DNA from: Sphaerulina vaccinii
Taxonomy: Eukaryota > Ascomycota > Dothideomycetes > Mycosphaerellales > Mycosphaerellaceae
Reading direction: 5' to 3'
Assembly: GCA_022570795.1 (NCBI GenBank)
Contig: JAKUDP010000014.1
Coordinates: forward strand, 930,001 to 994,000
Length of the DNA stretch: 64,000 nt
Position numbers and translations under genes: made by a program
Notes under the pieces: model-generated
Told to the model about the DNA's origin: nothing
Seen by the model: only the letters and a program-made list of their open reading frames with translations
Databases searched by the model: none
In this document: piece by piece, positions 22,202 to 34,500 of the stretch
How positions within the stretch are numbered: position 1 is the stretch's first letter
Layout of the letters: each line of letters starts with the position of its first letter

Positions 22202-24484
22202 ATGCCTCCTCCCTCACCACCACAGCAGAATGTGGTTCGACGCTTTGCTCCTGAGCCCATCGAGCAGACTACGAAATCGTCCAAGCAAGCACGAAAGCAC
22301 TCCCCCGATAAGCAGAATCAGGAGCACGAGCCGCCCAAACTCAGACGTTTCGCTCCGGAGCCCATCGAGACTTCTTCCAAGTCGTCACGCAAAGCAGCTG
22401 CGAGCTCCGAGGAAGACTCGAAGCCGGCAGTACGACGATTTGCTCCAGAGCCAATTGAGACGTCAAAAAAGAGCAGCAAAGACAAGGCCACTAGCAATGG
22501 TCAGGATCAAGGTAGTCAAGACTCAAAGCCAGCAGTTCGAAGATTTGCCCCAGAGCCGATTGAGACGTCAAAAAAGAGCAGCAAAGACAAAACAACCAGC
22601 AATGGTCAAGACCAAGGTAGCACAAGCCATATCACAAGGTTCAAGCCGCAACTTGTAGAGACAAGCTTCGGCGGCAATCGTTCGTCTCGTAGCAGCAGTC
22701 GAAGGACTAGCCAACATAGTGATGTTGCCTCTAGAGAGGCTGCTGGGGATGCAGTGCCACGTCGGTTCCAGCCCGAGGTTTTGGGCACTGCAAAGCGGTC
22801 ACGCAGAAAGGGGGATGCCAATGATGTCAACTACCAAGACTACAAGACTGAGGAAGGCTTTGTAGTACATGCTCGAGAACATCAAAGGCATGTTCGGAGA
22901 AAAGCGAAAGCGAATCGGAAGGCGATGGGCGACGGTTCACAATCGTCCAGTAGGCTTGAGATCCCCCCAGAGATGCGGCGGTCAATAGCGCCACTGGATG
23001 GCAGTGCTCCTCCCAGGCCAGATATGGAGCCCGAGCGTTCACACTCGTTTCGATGTCCTGAACTCGATACTATCGACAGTTCAGAGAGCGAGCATGAATC
23101 CGGCCACTCCTCTCGCAGATCCGTGAGTCCTGGCCAGGGCTCACCGATAACTGCGTCCGATTCTTCTTATCCGCAAGCATTTTACAAACATGCCACAAGG
23201 ATGCGGGAGAGTGTGGATGAGAGCTTCAGTCACTACCTGTTGCAGCTTGAGCAGAAGAAGGCCAAAGCCAGGATGCAAGAAGCAGCCCTCGCAGCAGCAT
23301 TCCCAAACTCGGATTACCACGAACCGGTGCATCACTATGTCAACAGCGAGCAAGATGGCAGTGAGGAATTGGAGATTGAGGATCGTCCAGTCACCTGGGA
23401 GGGTTTTGACGATGATGAGTTCCTGGCTCGAGCTGCTCTTCGCAGGGAGAGCACAAGCACAGTCTCTTGGGAGCAGCTGGAGTTGCAGCGGCATGCAGAG
23501 CAGCTCGAACAGGATCGACTGGCCAACAAAGTGACTGAGAAGAAGAAAGAATCACATTCGCCATGGTGGAATCCTGTCACCGGAGTAATGGTGCATGAGC
23601 CTCAGGTTAGTGAGCTGAAGTCCATGCGCGACCGGGCTCGACCACCAATGCTAGGGAACGACTTGCAGTTCCCACGATGCCCTTCGCCTGAGCCAGCGAG
23701 GTTCGATGTGACGCAGGGTTCAGAAGCACTGCGAAAGCAGATGTGCTATCTGAGTGAACAGTCCACAGCCGAGACTTCGTCCAAAGGTGGTCTGTGGGCG
23801 GCAAAGGCTCCTGTAAAGAAGTCCGAGAAGGTTGTTTCCTCGGCGGCTTCCAAAGCCAAGAGCACAGCCGGCAAAGGACTTTGGGGCGGTTTCTGTGTTA
23901 GTAACGAAGACACAACATCCAACGCTGCTTTGTCGCCACCTGCTGGACCTACCGGACTCATGACGCCTGCTCCTCGACTCCAGAATAGCAATCCATTCGA
24001 GCAATCTTTCGGCGAGCGCAACGGTGCTGCTGTGTCAGTCGCGCCTCCCACACCGCCAGAAAGCGTCGATCTCAACCGTCTCGACGCCATGCTCATGTCG
24101 GAGAGCCAGATGGTGGCACAGATTGAGCGCGAATATCCAGACTCTTTTGTGACGCAAGTGTACAACTACCTGTCTCTGGGTTATCCTTCGCTGGCTCGGC
24201 CATTCGATGAAGAGCTCGCTAAAATCAGCTCCATCCCGATTTCCGAACTGCGCGAGGACGACGTGAAAGCTAAACAGAGTCCAAGAGGGTATATACGTCT
24301 AGGCGGGGACTTTGAAGGTGGCGGTGGGCAAGGTGTTAGCCCTCAGGAATGCAAGAGATGGCAAGCACTCAAGCTTTATGTTTTGGAGTGGGCGAAGCAG
24401 GAGAAGAACTTCGACAAGACCGCTGCTACTACAGAGCGCGGCAACTGGGCTACAACGCAGCGTCGCGGGTCGTGGGCGATCTAG
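22202..24484 (+). CDS. Disordered conserved fungal protein with RRFAPEPIE repeats, function unknown
   Basis: A single exon of 760 residues that I cannot assign to a characterised family. The N-terminus holds four close copies of RRFAPEPIE followed by Ser/Lys-rich spacers (copies start at residues 13, 48, 78, 113). Two degenerate copies follow at 145 (TRFKPQLVE) and 187 (RRFQPEVLG). Spacing is 30-42 residues. The middle is polar, with Gln/Glu-rich helical segments around 340-450 that could form coiled coil. The most ordered-looking part is near the C-terminus (about 638-760): EREYPDSFVTQVYNYLSLGYPS, IPISELREDD and WQALKLYVLEWAKQEKNFD, aromatic and helix-forming. I would expect a scaffold or adaptor with repeated short binding motifs, but that is inference. 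Confidence 0.8.
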   Translation: MPPPSPPQQNVVRRFAPEPIEQTTKSSKQARKHSPDKQNQEHEPPKLRRFAPEPIETSSKSSRKAAASSEEDSKPAVRRFAPEPIETSKKSSKDKATSNGQDQGSQDSKPAVRRFAPEPIETSKKSSKDKTTSNGQDQGSTSHITRFKPQLVETSFGGNRSSRSSSRRTSQHSDVASREAAGDAVPRRFQPEVLGTAKRSRRKGDANDVNYQDYKTEEGFVVHAREHQRHVRRKAKANRKAMGDGSQSSSRLEIPPEMRRSIAPLDGSAPPRPDMEPERSHSFRCPELDTIDSSESEHESGHSSRRSVSPGQGSPITASDSSYPQAFYKHATRMRESVDESFSHYLLQLEQKKAKARMQEAALAAAFPNSDYHEPVHHYVNSEQDGSEELEIEDRPVTWEGFDDDEFLARAALRRESTSTVSWEQLELQRHAEQLEQDRLANKVTEKKKESHSPWWNPVTGVMVHEPQVSELKSMRDRARPPMLGNDLQFPRCPSPEPARFDVTQGSEALRKQMCYLSEQSTAETSSKGGLWAAKAPVKKSEKVVSSAASKAKSTAGKGLWGGFCVSNEDTTSNAALSPPAGPTGLMTPAPRLQNSNPFEQSFGERNGAAVSVAPPTPPESVDLNRLDAMLMSESQMVAQIEREYPDSFVTQVYNYLSLGYPSLARPFDEELAKISSIPISELREDDVKAKQSPRGYIRLGGDFEGGGGQGVSPQECKRWQALKLYVLEWAKQEKNFDKTAATTERGNWATTQRRGSWAI
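22421..22630 (+). repeat. 105-bp intragenic tandem repeat inside the RRFAPEPIE gene
   Basis: Two adjacent 105-bp units begin at 22421 and 22526 and encode the third and fourth RRFAPEPIE modules plus a KKSSKDK-ATSNGQDQGS type spacer. The DNA copies are close to identical at the KKSSKDK/NGQDQG spacer, while synonymous changes have gathered elsewhere. The outer modules are more diverged. The second unit loses likeness in its last few codons. Confidence 0.8.
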
Positions 24485-24831
24485 GAGACGTCCGACATGA
24501 ACGCGGCGCGTCTAGTGTTTGAATTGTTTGATGATTTCCGAGAGGGAGCATGGAGTTGGGAGGAGTGATGGAGAGGGAGAAGCATTGCAGAAGTACGGGC
24601 GCTTTTTCGTATGAGTGATTTTTCTGGCGCTGGCGCAGGAAGGAGTACAAAGGGGTGACGAGCGCTTTCAATGGTGTTCTAATAGCAATCATTTGCAAGG
24701 CGGCCAGACGTGACAATGGCTGGAGGTCAAAAACATGGGCAGAATGAAACAGAGACAGAGCGCATCGTGTATGATGCGAAGCTGGAGCGTGGAAAGCTTC
24801 TCAATACCATTATACAACTGATCAGATTCGA
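24485..24831. other. Convergent intergenic region, RRFAPEPIE protein / NOP12
   Basis: Two 3' UTRs. Nothing else seen. Confidence 0.4.
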
Positions 24832-26668
24832 TCAAGCCTTCTTCTTCCTCGCGTCATTCTTATAAGTCGAGCTTCTCTTAGTAACCTTTGGCTTGCTCTT
24901 CTGACCCTTGCCTCCTAATTTCAACCCACTCTTACCAGATTTTGCGCTCGCTCTATGTCCTTCGAAGACAACGAAGTCGTCAGGCTTCCTGATGCCTTGC
25001 GTTGCTCGTCCCAGTGGTGTTGCATTTGCTTGCGAACCCTTTGACTTCTCACCTCCTTTACGCATATTCGCCGCTGCTGCACGACCCAACAACTTAGCCG
25101 ATCTTCCCATCCTCGAAGCTTCTTCACCAGTGATTTTACGCTGGTATCCACTTCCTGTTTGTTGTGGCCTCATTGACGGTCTTCCACTACCTGCTTTTGC
25201 ATTCTTCTTCGGTGCCTTCGCTCTACTGACTCTCAGCTTGCGAGGCAGCATGGGAGGAAATTTCTTCTCATTCAGTAGCAGTGCTGCTTCCACGGCGTTC
25301 TCGTCTTCGAATTGAACGTATGCGATGCCTTTGCCAACTCTTGTAGTACTGTCACGAATGACACGTACGCTTTCGACTTTTCCGCACTTGGCGAAGGAGC
25401 GCCATAGACCTTCTTCAACATCTGCGGGTTCTTTGCCTCGTTTGCGCACTTCGCGACCATCTTGCTCGTTTGCTTCTTGGATATTGGATTCGTCGTCTAC
25501 GAAGCCTAAATTGCCGACGAACACGCATCTTCTGTTGTCTACCTTGGCTGGATGAGCGATGGAGTCTACGCGGAGGTGGCGATCGAGAACTACTGTTCCG
25601 TTCAAATGCTGGCAAGCTTCTCGTGCCAGAGATAGGGTGGAGTAGACTACGTAGGCGTTTGTGGATTTGGAAGTGGCGTCCATGAGTTCCTTCTTCGCAT
25701 ATGCAGCTTTCTTGGGTATCGCGGAGGCGTAGGGAGTGGATCGGAAACGAAGAGATTCGACCTTGGGCTTTGCGATAGCCTTTGAGCTCTTTTCTTCGCT
25801 GGCAGGTTTGGGGAAGAACGAGGCGAGATGTGTGAGCAATGTCTTGCGGGCTGACTTGGAAGAGATGGCGGTCGTGGAGACGTTTCCCACGAACACAGTC
25901 CGGTTGGCCTTGTCCAGTTCGACGTCTTTCGCTTCCACGGTTTCGTGCTTGGGCGGTGGCGAGGCGGCATCCTCATCGTCGTCGGACGCAGTCTCGTACT
26001 GGTCTTCATCATCATCAGATGCAGCTTCAACATCTGCAGCTTCACTCTCCACCTCGACCTCCGGTACACCACTCTTCTTGGCACGCTTTGCAGCGCGTTC
26101 AGCAGCCGAGCGCTCAGCATCTTTTTCTTCTTCGCGCACCAGACGGCTCATGTATGCATCCTCAAGCTGCTCTTCGGCGTCCTTTCGCTTTCGCTTGCGC
26201 CTGGGCTCTGCAGTCTCTTCAACAACACCATCCGAGTCGACGTCCACTCCTGCACCATCTACCATGTCCACATCCTCGTCATCCTCGTCCAGATCTTCGT
26301 CCAGCTCGGAAAGTTCTGCATCGTTGTCGGCATCAGGCGCATCTTCAACAGTTTCGATCCTCTTCCTCTTCTGGGGCGGGGCGGCAGTTGGATTAGCCTT
26401 GACAGGTGGTTGCTGAAGGCAATTAGCAAAGCAATTCCTGCTGGCACTGGTAAGAGATATCGGTACGCACTTTCACAGCAAAGAGCGACGACAGCGTCGA
26501 GTCGATGCGCTTTTCGTCTGCCAGCAAGCTGAAGCCAGAAGCCTTTGCGGCAGTCTTTTCCACATTGCTGCTGCTGGCTTTCTCTTTTTCCGCCTTTCTC
26601 GCCTTCTTCGCTGCTCGTCTGGCCTCCTTCTCCTCCTTCGTCTCGTTCTCCCTGCCCTCTTTCGACAT
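24832..26668 (-). CDS. NOP12: Nucleolar protein 12, RRM RNA-binding protein of 60S biogenesis
   Basis: Two exons (26471-26668 and 24832-26412) with a 58-nt intron (GTGCGT...TTCAG) give 592 residues. The N-terminus is charged (REEKEARRAAKKARK), followed by acidic DE runs and a basic KRKRK block. Two RRM domains are visible. The first has RTVFVGNVS (RNP2) and NAYVVYSTL (RNP1-like). The second has RRCVFVGNLGF (RNP2) and GIAYVQFED (RNP1), with a long acidic insert between them. The C-terminus is basic with nuclear-localisation-like KSKPKVTKR and RKKKA. This order matches Nop12, needed for 5.8S/25S rRNA processing in the nucleolus. It is divergent from the Dep1-like gene about 220 bp away. Confidence 0.9.
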
Positions 26669-26887
26669 TGTTGTTGTTATTCCAGGTTGTTGTGGTAAGA
26701 ATTCGTTACGAATGAACTTTGACGTTTTTGCGCGCTTGGTTCCGAGCTACCTCATAGGACCCTCACACTCTCCTCTTGCACATTACTCTCCGACATACAC
26801 ACTATGATCAACAATCTCCCACACGTCCACGCAGCCATTCTTCACACCTCTCATTGCACCGCGTAGCATTCGCTCGCATCTACCGCT

Positions 26888-29192
26888 ATGACGACGCCAG
26901 CGCGTCCGAGCAGCGGCAATCTCAATGTCCACCACAGCTCCACCACCACCACGACCGACACCGCTGCGCCCGTTTCTGCTCGCGGGCCTCCGTCGCCAAC
27001 ACGATCTGACCATCCTCGGCCTTCGATCTCGCCATTGAGTGCCAAAGCATCGCCTGTAGCACTACGCGAACATGCATCGCAGTCTGAGCAGGTCGCGAGA
27101 GAAGAGGGGCCTGGCCGTCATGCGCCCAGCGACGATGACGATGAATCGAGCATTCTCAGTGATCCAGAGGACGACCCAGACATCGACGCGCAGCAGACTC
27201 GGCCAGACACCACCCTAGCAACACCTGAGGAGCTCTCGGCGCATCAGTCGCTGGAAGTGGACTCCGAGGCCGAGACGGAACGGCTTGACCAGACACCTCA
27301 CAAAGCGCGTAAACCACTGGATGACATTGGGAGAACACCCAGCAAATTGAGTCAAGCTGCTGCGCTGGAAGACGAGCTTTCAGAACCCCCATCGCCTTTG
27401 CCCACAGGCCTCGGTGCTGCGTCTAGCACTAGCACCACAGACACGTTAGGTCAGTACACTGCTGAATGAGATCTCAACACTTGCGTCAAATAGATAGACT
27501 GACATGCAATGTAGGCAAGAAACGAAAACGTTCCGACACTGCAGATAGCTCATTGAGCAGTGCCGATTCAGAGCTCGCAGAATCGCCACGAAAACGAAGC
27601 CATAGCGCGCCTGCGATCGACGGACCTTCAGACGAATGCGCAGACGGCGACAACACCGTAGTGGAGGCAGCCCATGATGTCACGGACAAGGCAGCTGTAG
27701 TATCTGAAAGCGAACAGCCAGAAGCTCCCACATCGCCTACAAAAGGCAATGGAAAGGTGAAACGAGGTCCCAAACCAAAAGGGCGAGGGAAGAAAGATGC
27801 GACAAAGGAAGCGGGAGTAGATACCGCGGAGACCACAGTCCAGACAGAAGAGCAGAGTGCTGAAGCGACAGCAAAAGCCGCAGAGGAGTTGAAGCACAAG
27901 CCGGCTGCTGCGATCGCGTTTGAAGAATTGGCTAAGCAGTTCGCTGCCTTTCGCGAGAAGATGATTAGTGAAAAGTTGGCTGCAACCAATGCAGAGCTCG
28001 ATCTGCTCAATCAATCAGACAGCAGACACCCGGAGTATCTGCGACAGATTGCCTGCGTGGACGTCCGCAAAGCCAAGCAAGTGAGCGAAGCCCACGCGTT
28101 CTACAAATTCAAGCGCGAGAGCCTTCGCCGAACGACTCTTGGTGAGCGGAGCCAGCTACACAGTCAGTACTTTCAGCATGCACGGCAGCTGCGAGAAGAT
28201 GTCATGCAGCAACTTGGCGACGACTGGTACAAGATCCAAAACGAACGACGGCAAAGCAATCAGCAGGAGGACGAGAACTATATCTACAAGTTCCCCACGA
28301 AAAAGAGCGATCAGATCAAGCAGCAAGCCAAGTACAACCAAGAAGTGTCAGTGCTCAGCGGTATTGCGAAATATGTTGGATTTCCCGCAGCGCCTGACAT
28401 TACTGGCGCCGATCGCGACATGTTGGACGATGATCTGAAGGCTATGAAGGTAGGATATCATCCCTTGATGGCACAGTGAGCTCAGGCTGACGCTCAGAGA
28501 AGATAGCCAAGCGTGTCCAGCAATCGTCCACACATGCACAACCGACCTACTTTCCTGGGAGGGCTTCACTGGTCCAATCGCGAAGCGAGCGAATTGCTCA
28601 CGAGCAATTTAGCAGCCAGCATGCATGGGCTCGCTCACAAGGCCCAGTGCACTCCAATCTTACTCCCCACATATCTCACACGCCCGACTGGGCTGATAGC
28701 AGCGCAAAGCAATTGGCTAGAAATCTTGGCGCAGCAAGTGGACCTCAGCAGCGTGTGAGCCCTTATGCCACGCCAATGCCACAACGACGAACACTGTTCG
28801 AACAGTCCGGCGCTGGCACCGTACCAGCCAACAGCGACTCCGGCGACCCTCCTTCAAGCGGTCTTGCAGCTTTTTCGAATGCAGATCGAGCAACGCAACT
28901 CCAGCCAGATAAAGTATCGCCCTTGATCGTGACCAAACACAGGCAGAACGGCGAGAATGGTTTAACTGGGTTTCGCAACATCTCAAATATATCTGGCGCG
29001 AGCACTATTGATGCCCCCGGATCGGCTGAGAAGGAGCAGGGAATAGCGTTCGCATCAGGAGCCGTCAAAGACCACAGCGCCGCTCATCAACCCTTCGACA
29101 CAAGTCACCTGCAGCGACAGGTGACCGAAGTGAGACGGCAATATGAGCAGCAGCAGCCATATATACCTTCAGGTGAAGCACCGACCGGGTAG
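26888..29192 (+). CDS. Sds3/Dep1-family subunit of a histone deacetylase (Rpd3L-type) complex
   Basis: Three exons: 26888-27449, 27515-28449 and about 28503-29192, roughly 728 residues. The second intron starts GTAGGA; its acceptor is uncertain (AG at 28499 or 28502, both in frame, differing by one Lys). A read in the other phase from 28507 stops at 28758 and lacks composition bias, so it was rejected. The N-terminus is disordered and acidic. Residues about 330-500 form the Sds3-like helical domain: FEELAKQFAAFREKMISEKL, HPEYLRQIACVDVRKAKQ, FKRESLRRTTLGERSQLHSQ, then an acidic-aromatic segment. The tail is Gln/Ser-rich. By family it bridges Sin3/Rpd3. Choice between Sds3 and Dep1 is not possible by eye. 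Confidence 0.78.
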
Positions 29193-29620
29193 TACTGGTG
29201 CTGATCAGTCAGTGATGGCTGATGGTGTAGTCATATGATGATGAGGAATGAATCCATCTCCTGTTTGGTGGACCATATAGGAGCCTCTAGAATAGATACC
29301 CGGCACTCAGTGCTCACGATTGATAATGAATGAACATGGCAATTTCTCGGTCTCACAATTAATGGTACTACCACATTCACATTTTCTTGGCTTGAATCTA
29401 GCGCGTTTTCGCAAGGGAACGTGGACCCCTAACGCGAACATTCGAGCTTTCCATTTGCTGGTAAACTACTGTACAGCTGTCTGCATACTCGTTCCATCCT
29501 CCTTTCTTCGAACTCCTTGTTTCATTGTACTTATTCCCTTCTTCTACTTCTCCTCTGCTCTTCACAGGCACATTCCTTCCATCGCGGCGCAGCAGTACTG
29601 CCGCTTCGAATCGCCGCCGC
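29193..29620. promoter_or_regulatory. Intergenic region upstream of PMT4
   Basis: 3' flank of the Sds3/Dep1-like gene and upstream region of PMT4. The last 130 bp are C/T-rich, as often found before fungal transcription starts. No gene seen. Confidence 0.35.
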
Positions 29621-32095
29621 ATGTCTCAAACGCAACAGGTCCGCCAGCGCGGACCGAAAGATGCCAAACGACCGCAGACTCCGATCAAAGACGCCGCCGC
29701 CGTGCTCAATGGCAAGTTCGAAGATACGTTGGCCAGCCTGAAAGTGCAGGGCCAGGACGTTAAGAAGAGCGATTGGGACCACAGCATTGCCTTTACCATC
29801 ATCACGCTTCTGGGTTTCATCACAAGGTTTTGGGGCATCAGCCATCCTGACCAGGTCGTGTTTGACGAAGTTCACTTTGGCAAGGTATGTGAACCTGCAG
29901 TCGCTGAACGAAGAGCGATGGCTCCGTATACGCAGCGAGTACTGATAGAGACAACCAGTTCGCAAGCTACTACCTCCAACGGAGCTACTTTTTCGACGTT
30001 CACCCACCCTTTGGAAAGCTGCTATTCGCATTCGCCGGCTGGCTCGTGGGCTACGATGGCAGCTTCCTCTTCGAAAACATTGGCGACTCCTACATCGATA
30101 ACCACGTCCCATACGTCGCATACCGAGCTATGCCAGCCTTGATGGGAGCTCTGACAGTCTCAGTAACATACTTGATCATGTGGGAATCTGGATACAGCTT
30201 GCCTGCTTGCATTCTTGCTGCTTCACTCGTGCTCTTCGACAATGCACACGTGGGACAGACACGACTCATCTTGCTGGACGCCACTCTCGTGCTGTTCATG
30301 GCCTTGAGTGTGTTGTGCTACATCCGTTTCTACAAGTTACGCCATGCAGTCTTTAGCAGAAAGTGGTGGAAGTGGCTGCTCCTGAGTGGTGTCTGCATGA
30401 GTTGCGTTATCAGCACCAAGTACGTGGGAGCCTTCACCTTCTTCTCGATTGGCGTGCCAGTTTTGATCGACCTGTGGGACTTGTTGGACGTCAACCGCAG
30501 AAGGGGCGCCTTGAGTCTGCCAGAATTCGGCAAGCACTTCTCTGCACGCATCATTGGCCTGGTCGTGGTTCCTTTCCTTATTTACTTGTTCTGGTTCCAG
30601 GTCCACTTTGCCATCCTCTCGCGCTCTGGACCAGGTGACGATTTCATGACTCCAGAGTTCCAGGAGACTCTTTCCGACAACTTGATGGCACAGAAGGCCA
30701 TTGGCATCGACTACTTTGACGCGATCTCTATGCGCCACAAGGACACTAAAGTGTACCTCCACTCGCACGTCGACAAGTATCCATTGCGATATGAGGACGG
30801 TCGTGTTTCATCCCAAGGTCAGCAAGTTACTGGCTACCCACACAACGACACGAACAACCTCTGGCAGATCATTCCAGCTGATCAACTCGAGGGCCTTGGA
30901 CACCATGTCAAGAACAATGACATCGTTCGCTTGAGGCATCTCGTCACTGACACCTGGCTCTTGACGCACGATGTTGCTTCGCCATACCACCCAACGAACC
31001 AAGAGTTCACCACAGTCCCACTTGAGCAAGCGAACGGTGACAGGTTCAACGACACCTTGTTCGAGATCAGAATCGACAATGGCAAGGCCGGCCAGGAGTT
31101 CAAGACACTTTCCTCTCACTTCAAGCTCATTCACGTACCTACAAAGGTGGCCATGTGGACTCACACTACGCCTCTGCCAGACTGGGCATACAAGCAGGCC
31201 GAGATCAATGGTAACAAGAACTCGCTACAGACCTCCAACACTTGGTATGTGGAAGATATTCAGGGCATTCCGGCCGACTCGCCTCGCAATGTCCGTGAGA
31301 CACGAAAGCCGAAGAGCATGCCATTCATGAAGAAGTATCTCGAACTTCAGCGCGCAATGTTCTACCACAACAACGCATTGACTTCATCCCACCCTTACGC
31401 ATCGCAACCAATCCAGTGGCCTTTCCTTCTTCGTGGTGTCAGCTTCTGGACCGAATCAAATACCAAGTCGCAGATCTACTTCATGGGCAACCCAATCGGC
31501 TGGTGGTTCGCATCAGCTCTCTTGGCCGTCTTTGCAGGAATCATCTTCGCGGATCAGATGTCTGTTCGTCGCGGCGTGGATGCACTTGACAGACGTAAGT
31601 TCGCACAGGCAATACCATCATATATTCTATACTGACAACTTGTTGACAGGCACGCGTTCACGACTGTATAACAGCACAGGTTTCTTCTTCCTCATATGGG
31701 CTGCCCACTATCTTCCTTTCTTCATCATGGGTCGCCAACTCTTCCTCCACCACTACCTTCCAGCTCATTTGGCATCTTGTCTTGTCGCAGGTGCCATTGT
31801 TGAGTTCATCTTCAACATTGAGCCACAAGAGATCCAGGCCATTGGTTCTGGCAACCCTATCGTGGACGGCAAGAAGGGTAGCAAGGCACAAGCAGCTCAA
31901 CGCAGCAAACCTATCCGCGAGCGCATTGCAGGTCAGACATTGATCGGCACTTGGGCTGCCAGTGGCGTGGTCGTTGCAACACTTATCTGGAGTTTCTGGT
32001 TCTTCAGCCCGCTGACTTATGGTAAGCCTGGGTTGGAGGTTTCCCAGGTGCTTGCAAGGAAGTGGTTGAACTATGACTTCCATTTCGCCAAGTAG
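29621..32095 (+). CDS. PMT4: Dolichyl-phosphate-mannose--protein O-mannosyltransferase, PMT4 subfamily
   Basis: Three exons (29621-29884, 29959-31594, 31650-32095) give 781 residues, normal for PMT4. The start MSQTQQVRQRGPK is preceded by an in-frame leader from 29525 that looks like UTR. The first lumenal loop has FDEVHFGK with Asp82-Glu83, the invariant pair needed for catalysis, then SYFFDVHPPFGKLL. A multi-helix region follows, then a lumenal MIR domain (about 335-510) with YLHSHVDKYPLRYEDGR and QQVTGYPHNDTNN, which favours PMT4 over PMT1 and PMT2. More helices (MGRQLFLHHYLPAHLAS) close the protein. It transfers mannose to Ser/Thr of secretory and membrane proteins in the ER, supporting cell-wall integrity. 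Confidence 0.94.
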
Positions 32096-32475
32096 TGGGC
32101 ATGAAGGAGAGCAAGCATGGGAAGTGGGAGTAACGTGTACGATCTGACTGCAGAGGCGGTTTTAGCGGGCGTTTGGCATGGACCGGTCGAGACAGCAGGC
32201 TAGCAAGACAGTTGCATATCATAACATCTCATAGAATCCGAAAAGGAGCGAAAATGTAACATCAATCTTATCACTGCTCTCTCTTCAGCTGGCCCAGCAT
32301 GACAAGCATGGTCTGGCTTATGACTCATTCGTCTCGTTCTCCATACTGTCACGACGGAGGCATTTCGCTCCAGTTCAGTGAATGGCAGCCTGTACAAGGC
32401 ATTTTTGCCATAAGTTGACTTCTGCTATGACTGTGGTGATCTACCAACATACGTGCCTCTCTAAATGAGGATCTC
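32096..32475. other. Convergent intergenic region PMT4 / sugar porter
   Basis: Two 3' UTRs. No gene or strong signal recognised. Confidence 0.4.
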
Positions 32476-34500
32476 CTAAGCTCCATTCTTCTCATGATGA
32501 GCAAGCTGTTCAACAATACTAGCCCTACGAGGCGTGTTACCCTCCACAAACACCTTGCGAAGCCTGAAGCTGCAAAGATCTTTCGTTGTCTCCCATGCAT
32601 TGGCGCTGTTCTCTGCCACAATGCTGTATGTTGATCTTTGGAATACGAGATCGATCTCTTCGAGGGTTTTGTCTTTTGTTTCGGGCATCTGATGAGGTGT
32701 TGTTAGCGCCGTGGTCATGAGTGAAGTTGATTGGGTTGATGTGCTTACGAAGAAGATTTGATAGAACCAGCCTAGTACTGCGATACCTCCGTAGAAGCCG
32801 AGTGTGAGACCTGTGCGGGTGAATGCGGCTTGCATGGCGCTGAAGTTGTATCTGAAGAAGAACTTTGGTTAGCAAACATGTCTGATACATATGTAGGCGA
32901 TTTACTTACGTTACTACGAAGGAGGACAGGAACAGCAGGGCGCTCGATGTAGTCATGCCGTAACTGCGAAGGTACGTGGGATACACCTCTGAAGGAATGA
33001 CCCAAGTCAGACAGCTGTAATCATGTGTTAGCAGGTAGTCATGCAATCGATGTAGTAGTCAACTTACGCATAGGACCCGAAGAACACCTCGTACGTGATG
33101 AGACCTGTAAAGTAGACTCCGAGAGATGCTGAGCTTCCCACAGGCAGATGATAGCTGACTCCGATCAAGACGAGACCAATGAAAAAACCTGGCAGCATGG
33201 CAATGGCCCAGAATCGTCGCCCACAGGTCTCCATCAAAAAGATCGCAGGAATAGTACCAAGGAGCAAACTTCCTCCACCAACGAGAGACATATAGTTCGA
33301 CTGATATTTGTCGAATCCCATCTGACTCATGAGTACACTCATATAGTACATAATGGCGTTGATTCCAGTGAATTGTCCCAGGAAGATCATCATGTTGGCA
33401 TAAACGATAGCGCGGCGTGCACGAGGCTTTGTGAAGAAGTCGAGCCAAGGTGCTCTACGCGATCCGGTACCTGCTGCGACTTCTGCGGCTTCTTCTTCGG
33501 TTGAGACTTTCATGACGAAGAACTCTTCGCGGGCTTCGATGGATCTGGTGCCGCGGATTCGTTTGAACACTTTGTATGCGTCGAGTGTGCGGCCTTTGTG
33601 GAGGAGGTAACGTGGTGATTCGGGCATGTAGCTGGATTACGAGTTAGTGGACGATGTACACGAGCGTGAAAGATTCACTTACAGCATCCCAATGCCCATG
33701 ATTGTTGAGAAGATCAGAGAGCTACCGAGGATATAACGCCAGTTCCCAGGAACGGACACAAACATGGCTGCGACCGCATAGCCCAGAACCTCGCCGAGAG
33801 CAATGTTGAATTGGTATAGTGACACCATGTTACCACGCATGCGACGTTCTACAGTCTCTGCGACGTACACGGGGACTGTACCGCCCTCAAGACCCACGCC
33901 CATACCCAAGATGACTCTAGCTGCAACGATCATTCCATAGTTCATCGCTCCTGCTTCCAGTGCACCACCGATGGTGTACAGAATGCAGGACACAATGATC
34001 GACCACTTTCTGCCGAACCACTCATTGCAAGGAGATAGTATGAAGGCTCCCGCGACGGCACCCAACGGCATTCCGGAGTTGACAAGAGCATTCTGCTGCG
34101 TAGTGAGGCCAAGGTCGTCGGGCAAGAACAAGTTCGCCCCAGAAATAAGAGACTGGTCCAGACCGGACAGCAGACCTCCCATAGAAGCGAATGCCACCAG
34201 AAGCCATGTGAAATGCTTTGGGTTCTTGAATTCGATTTCGAAGATGCCACGCTTGTCTCCTTGTTGCTCAATCTCCTTGTCCAGCTGGTCGATCAATGCA
34301 TCTGCTTCCCAGCCTCCGACGTGCGATATCTCGATGGCTTCTTTGGCGGAGTGCACCTGAGGGACACTACCGTTGCGGATAGCTTCCTTGATATCATCGT
34401 CGGTCATGTTACGGTGTTCTTCAAATGTCTTCTCTTCGATGGTGTGTGCTGGGGCAGTAGAGACTGTCTCTACAGCCTTGGCGGTACTTTTCTCGGACAT
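32476..34500 (-). CDS. MFS sugar porter (hexose / polyol / inositol-type)
   Basis: Five exons (33683-34500, 33068-33631, 32910-33014, 32749-32851, 32476-32688) give 600 residues. All introns have GTAAGT or GTAAGC donors and 47-60-nt lengths. A long acidic N-terminal tail is followed by 12 helices. Sugar-porter marks are GGLLSGLDQSLISGA in helix 1, NEWFGRKWS (loop 2-3), GMGVGLEGGTVPVYVAE, VERRMRG (loop 4-5), PESPRYLLHKGR after helix 6, QFTGINAIMYYM in helix 7 and ETCGRRFWA (loop 8-9). The C-terminus after PETKDKTLEEID is about 65 residues long. GLDQ in helix 1 and the PETK ending are standard. The exact sugar is unknown. It lies about 1.1 kb from a secreted beta-xylosidase on the same strand, so xylose or other pentose/hexose uptake is plausible. 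Confidence 0.88.

Noticed and set aside
25736..26532. Three overlapping plus-strand frames of 185-226 codons
   Set aside because: All antisense to NOP12. The Ser-rich runs mirror its acidic and basic codon blocks.
28513..28758. Alternative third exon of the Sds3/Dep1-like gene
   Set aside because: Splicing to AG at 28506 leads into this frame, which stops early and lacks composition bias. The other phase gives a longer Gln/Ser-rich tail that fits the gene.
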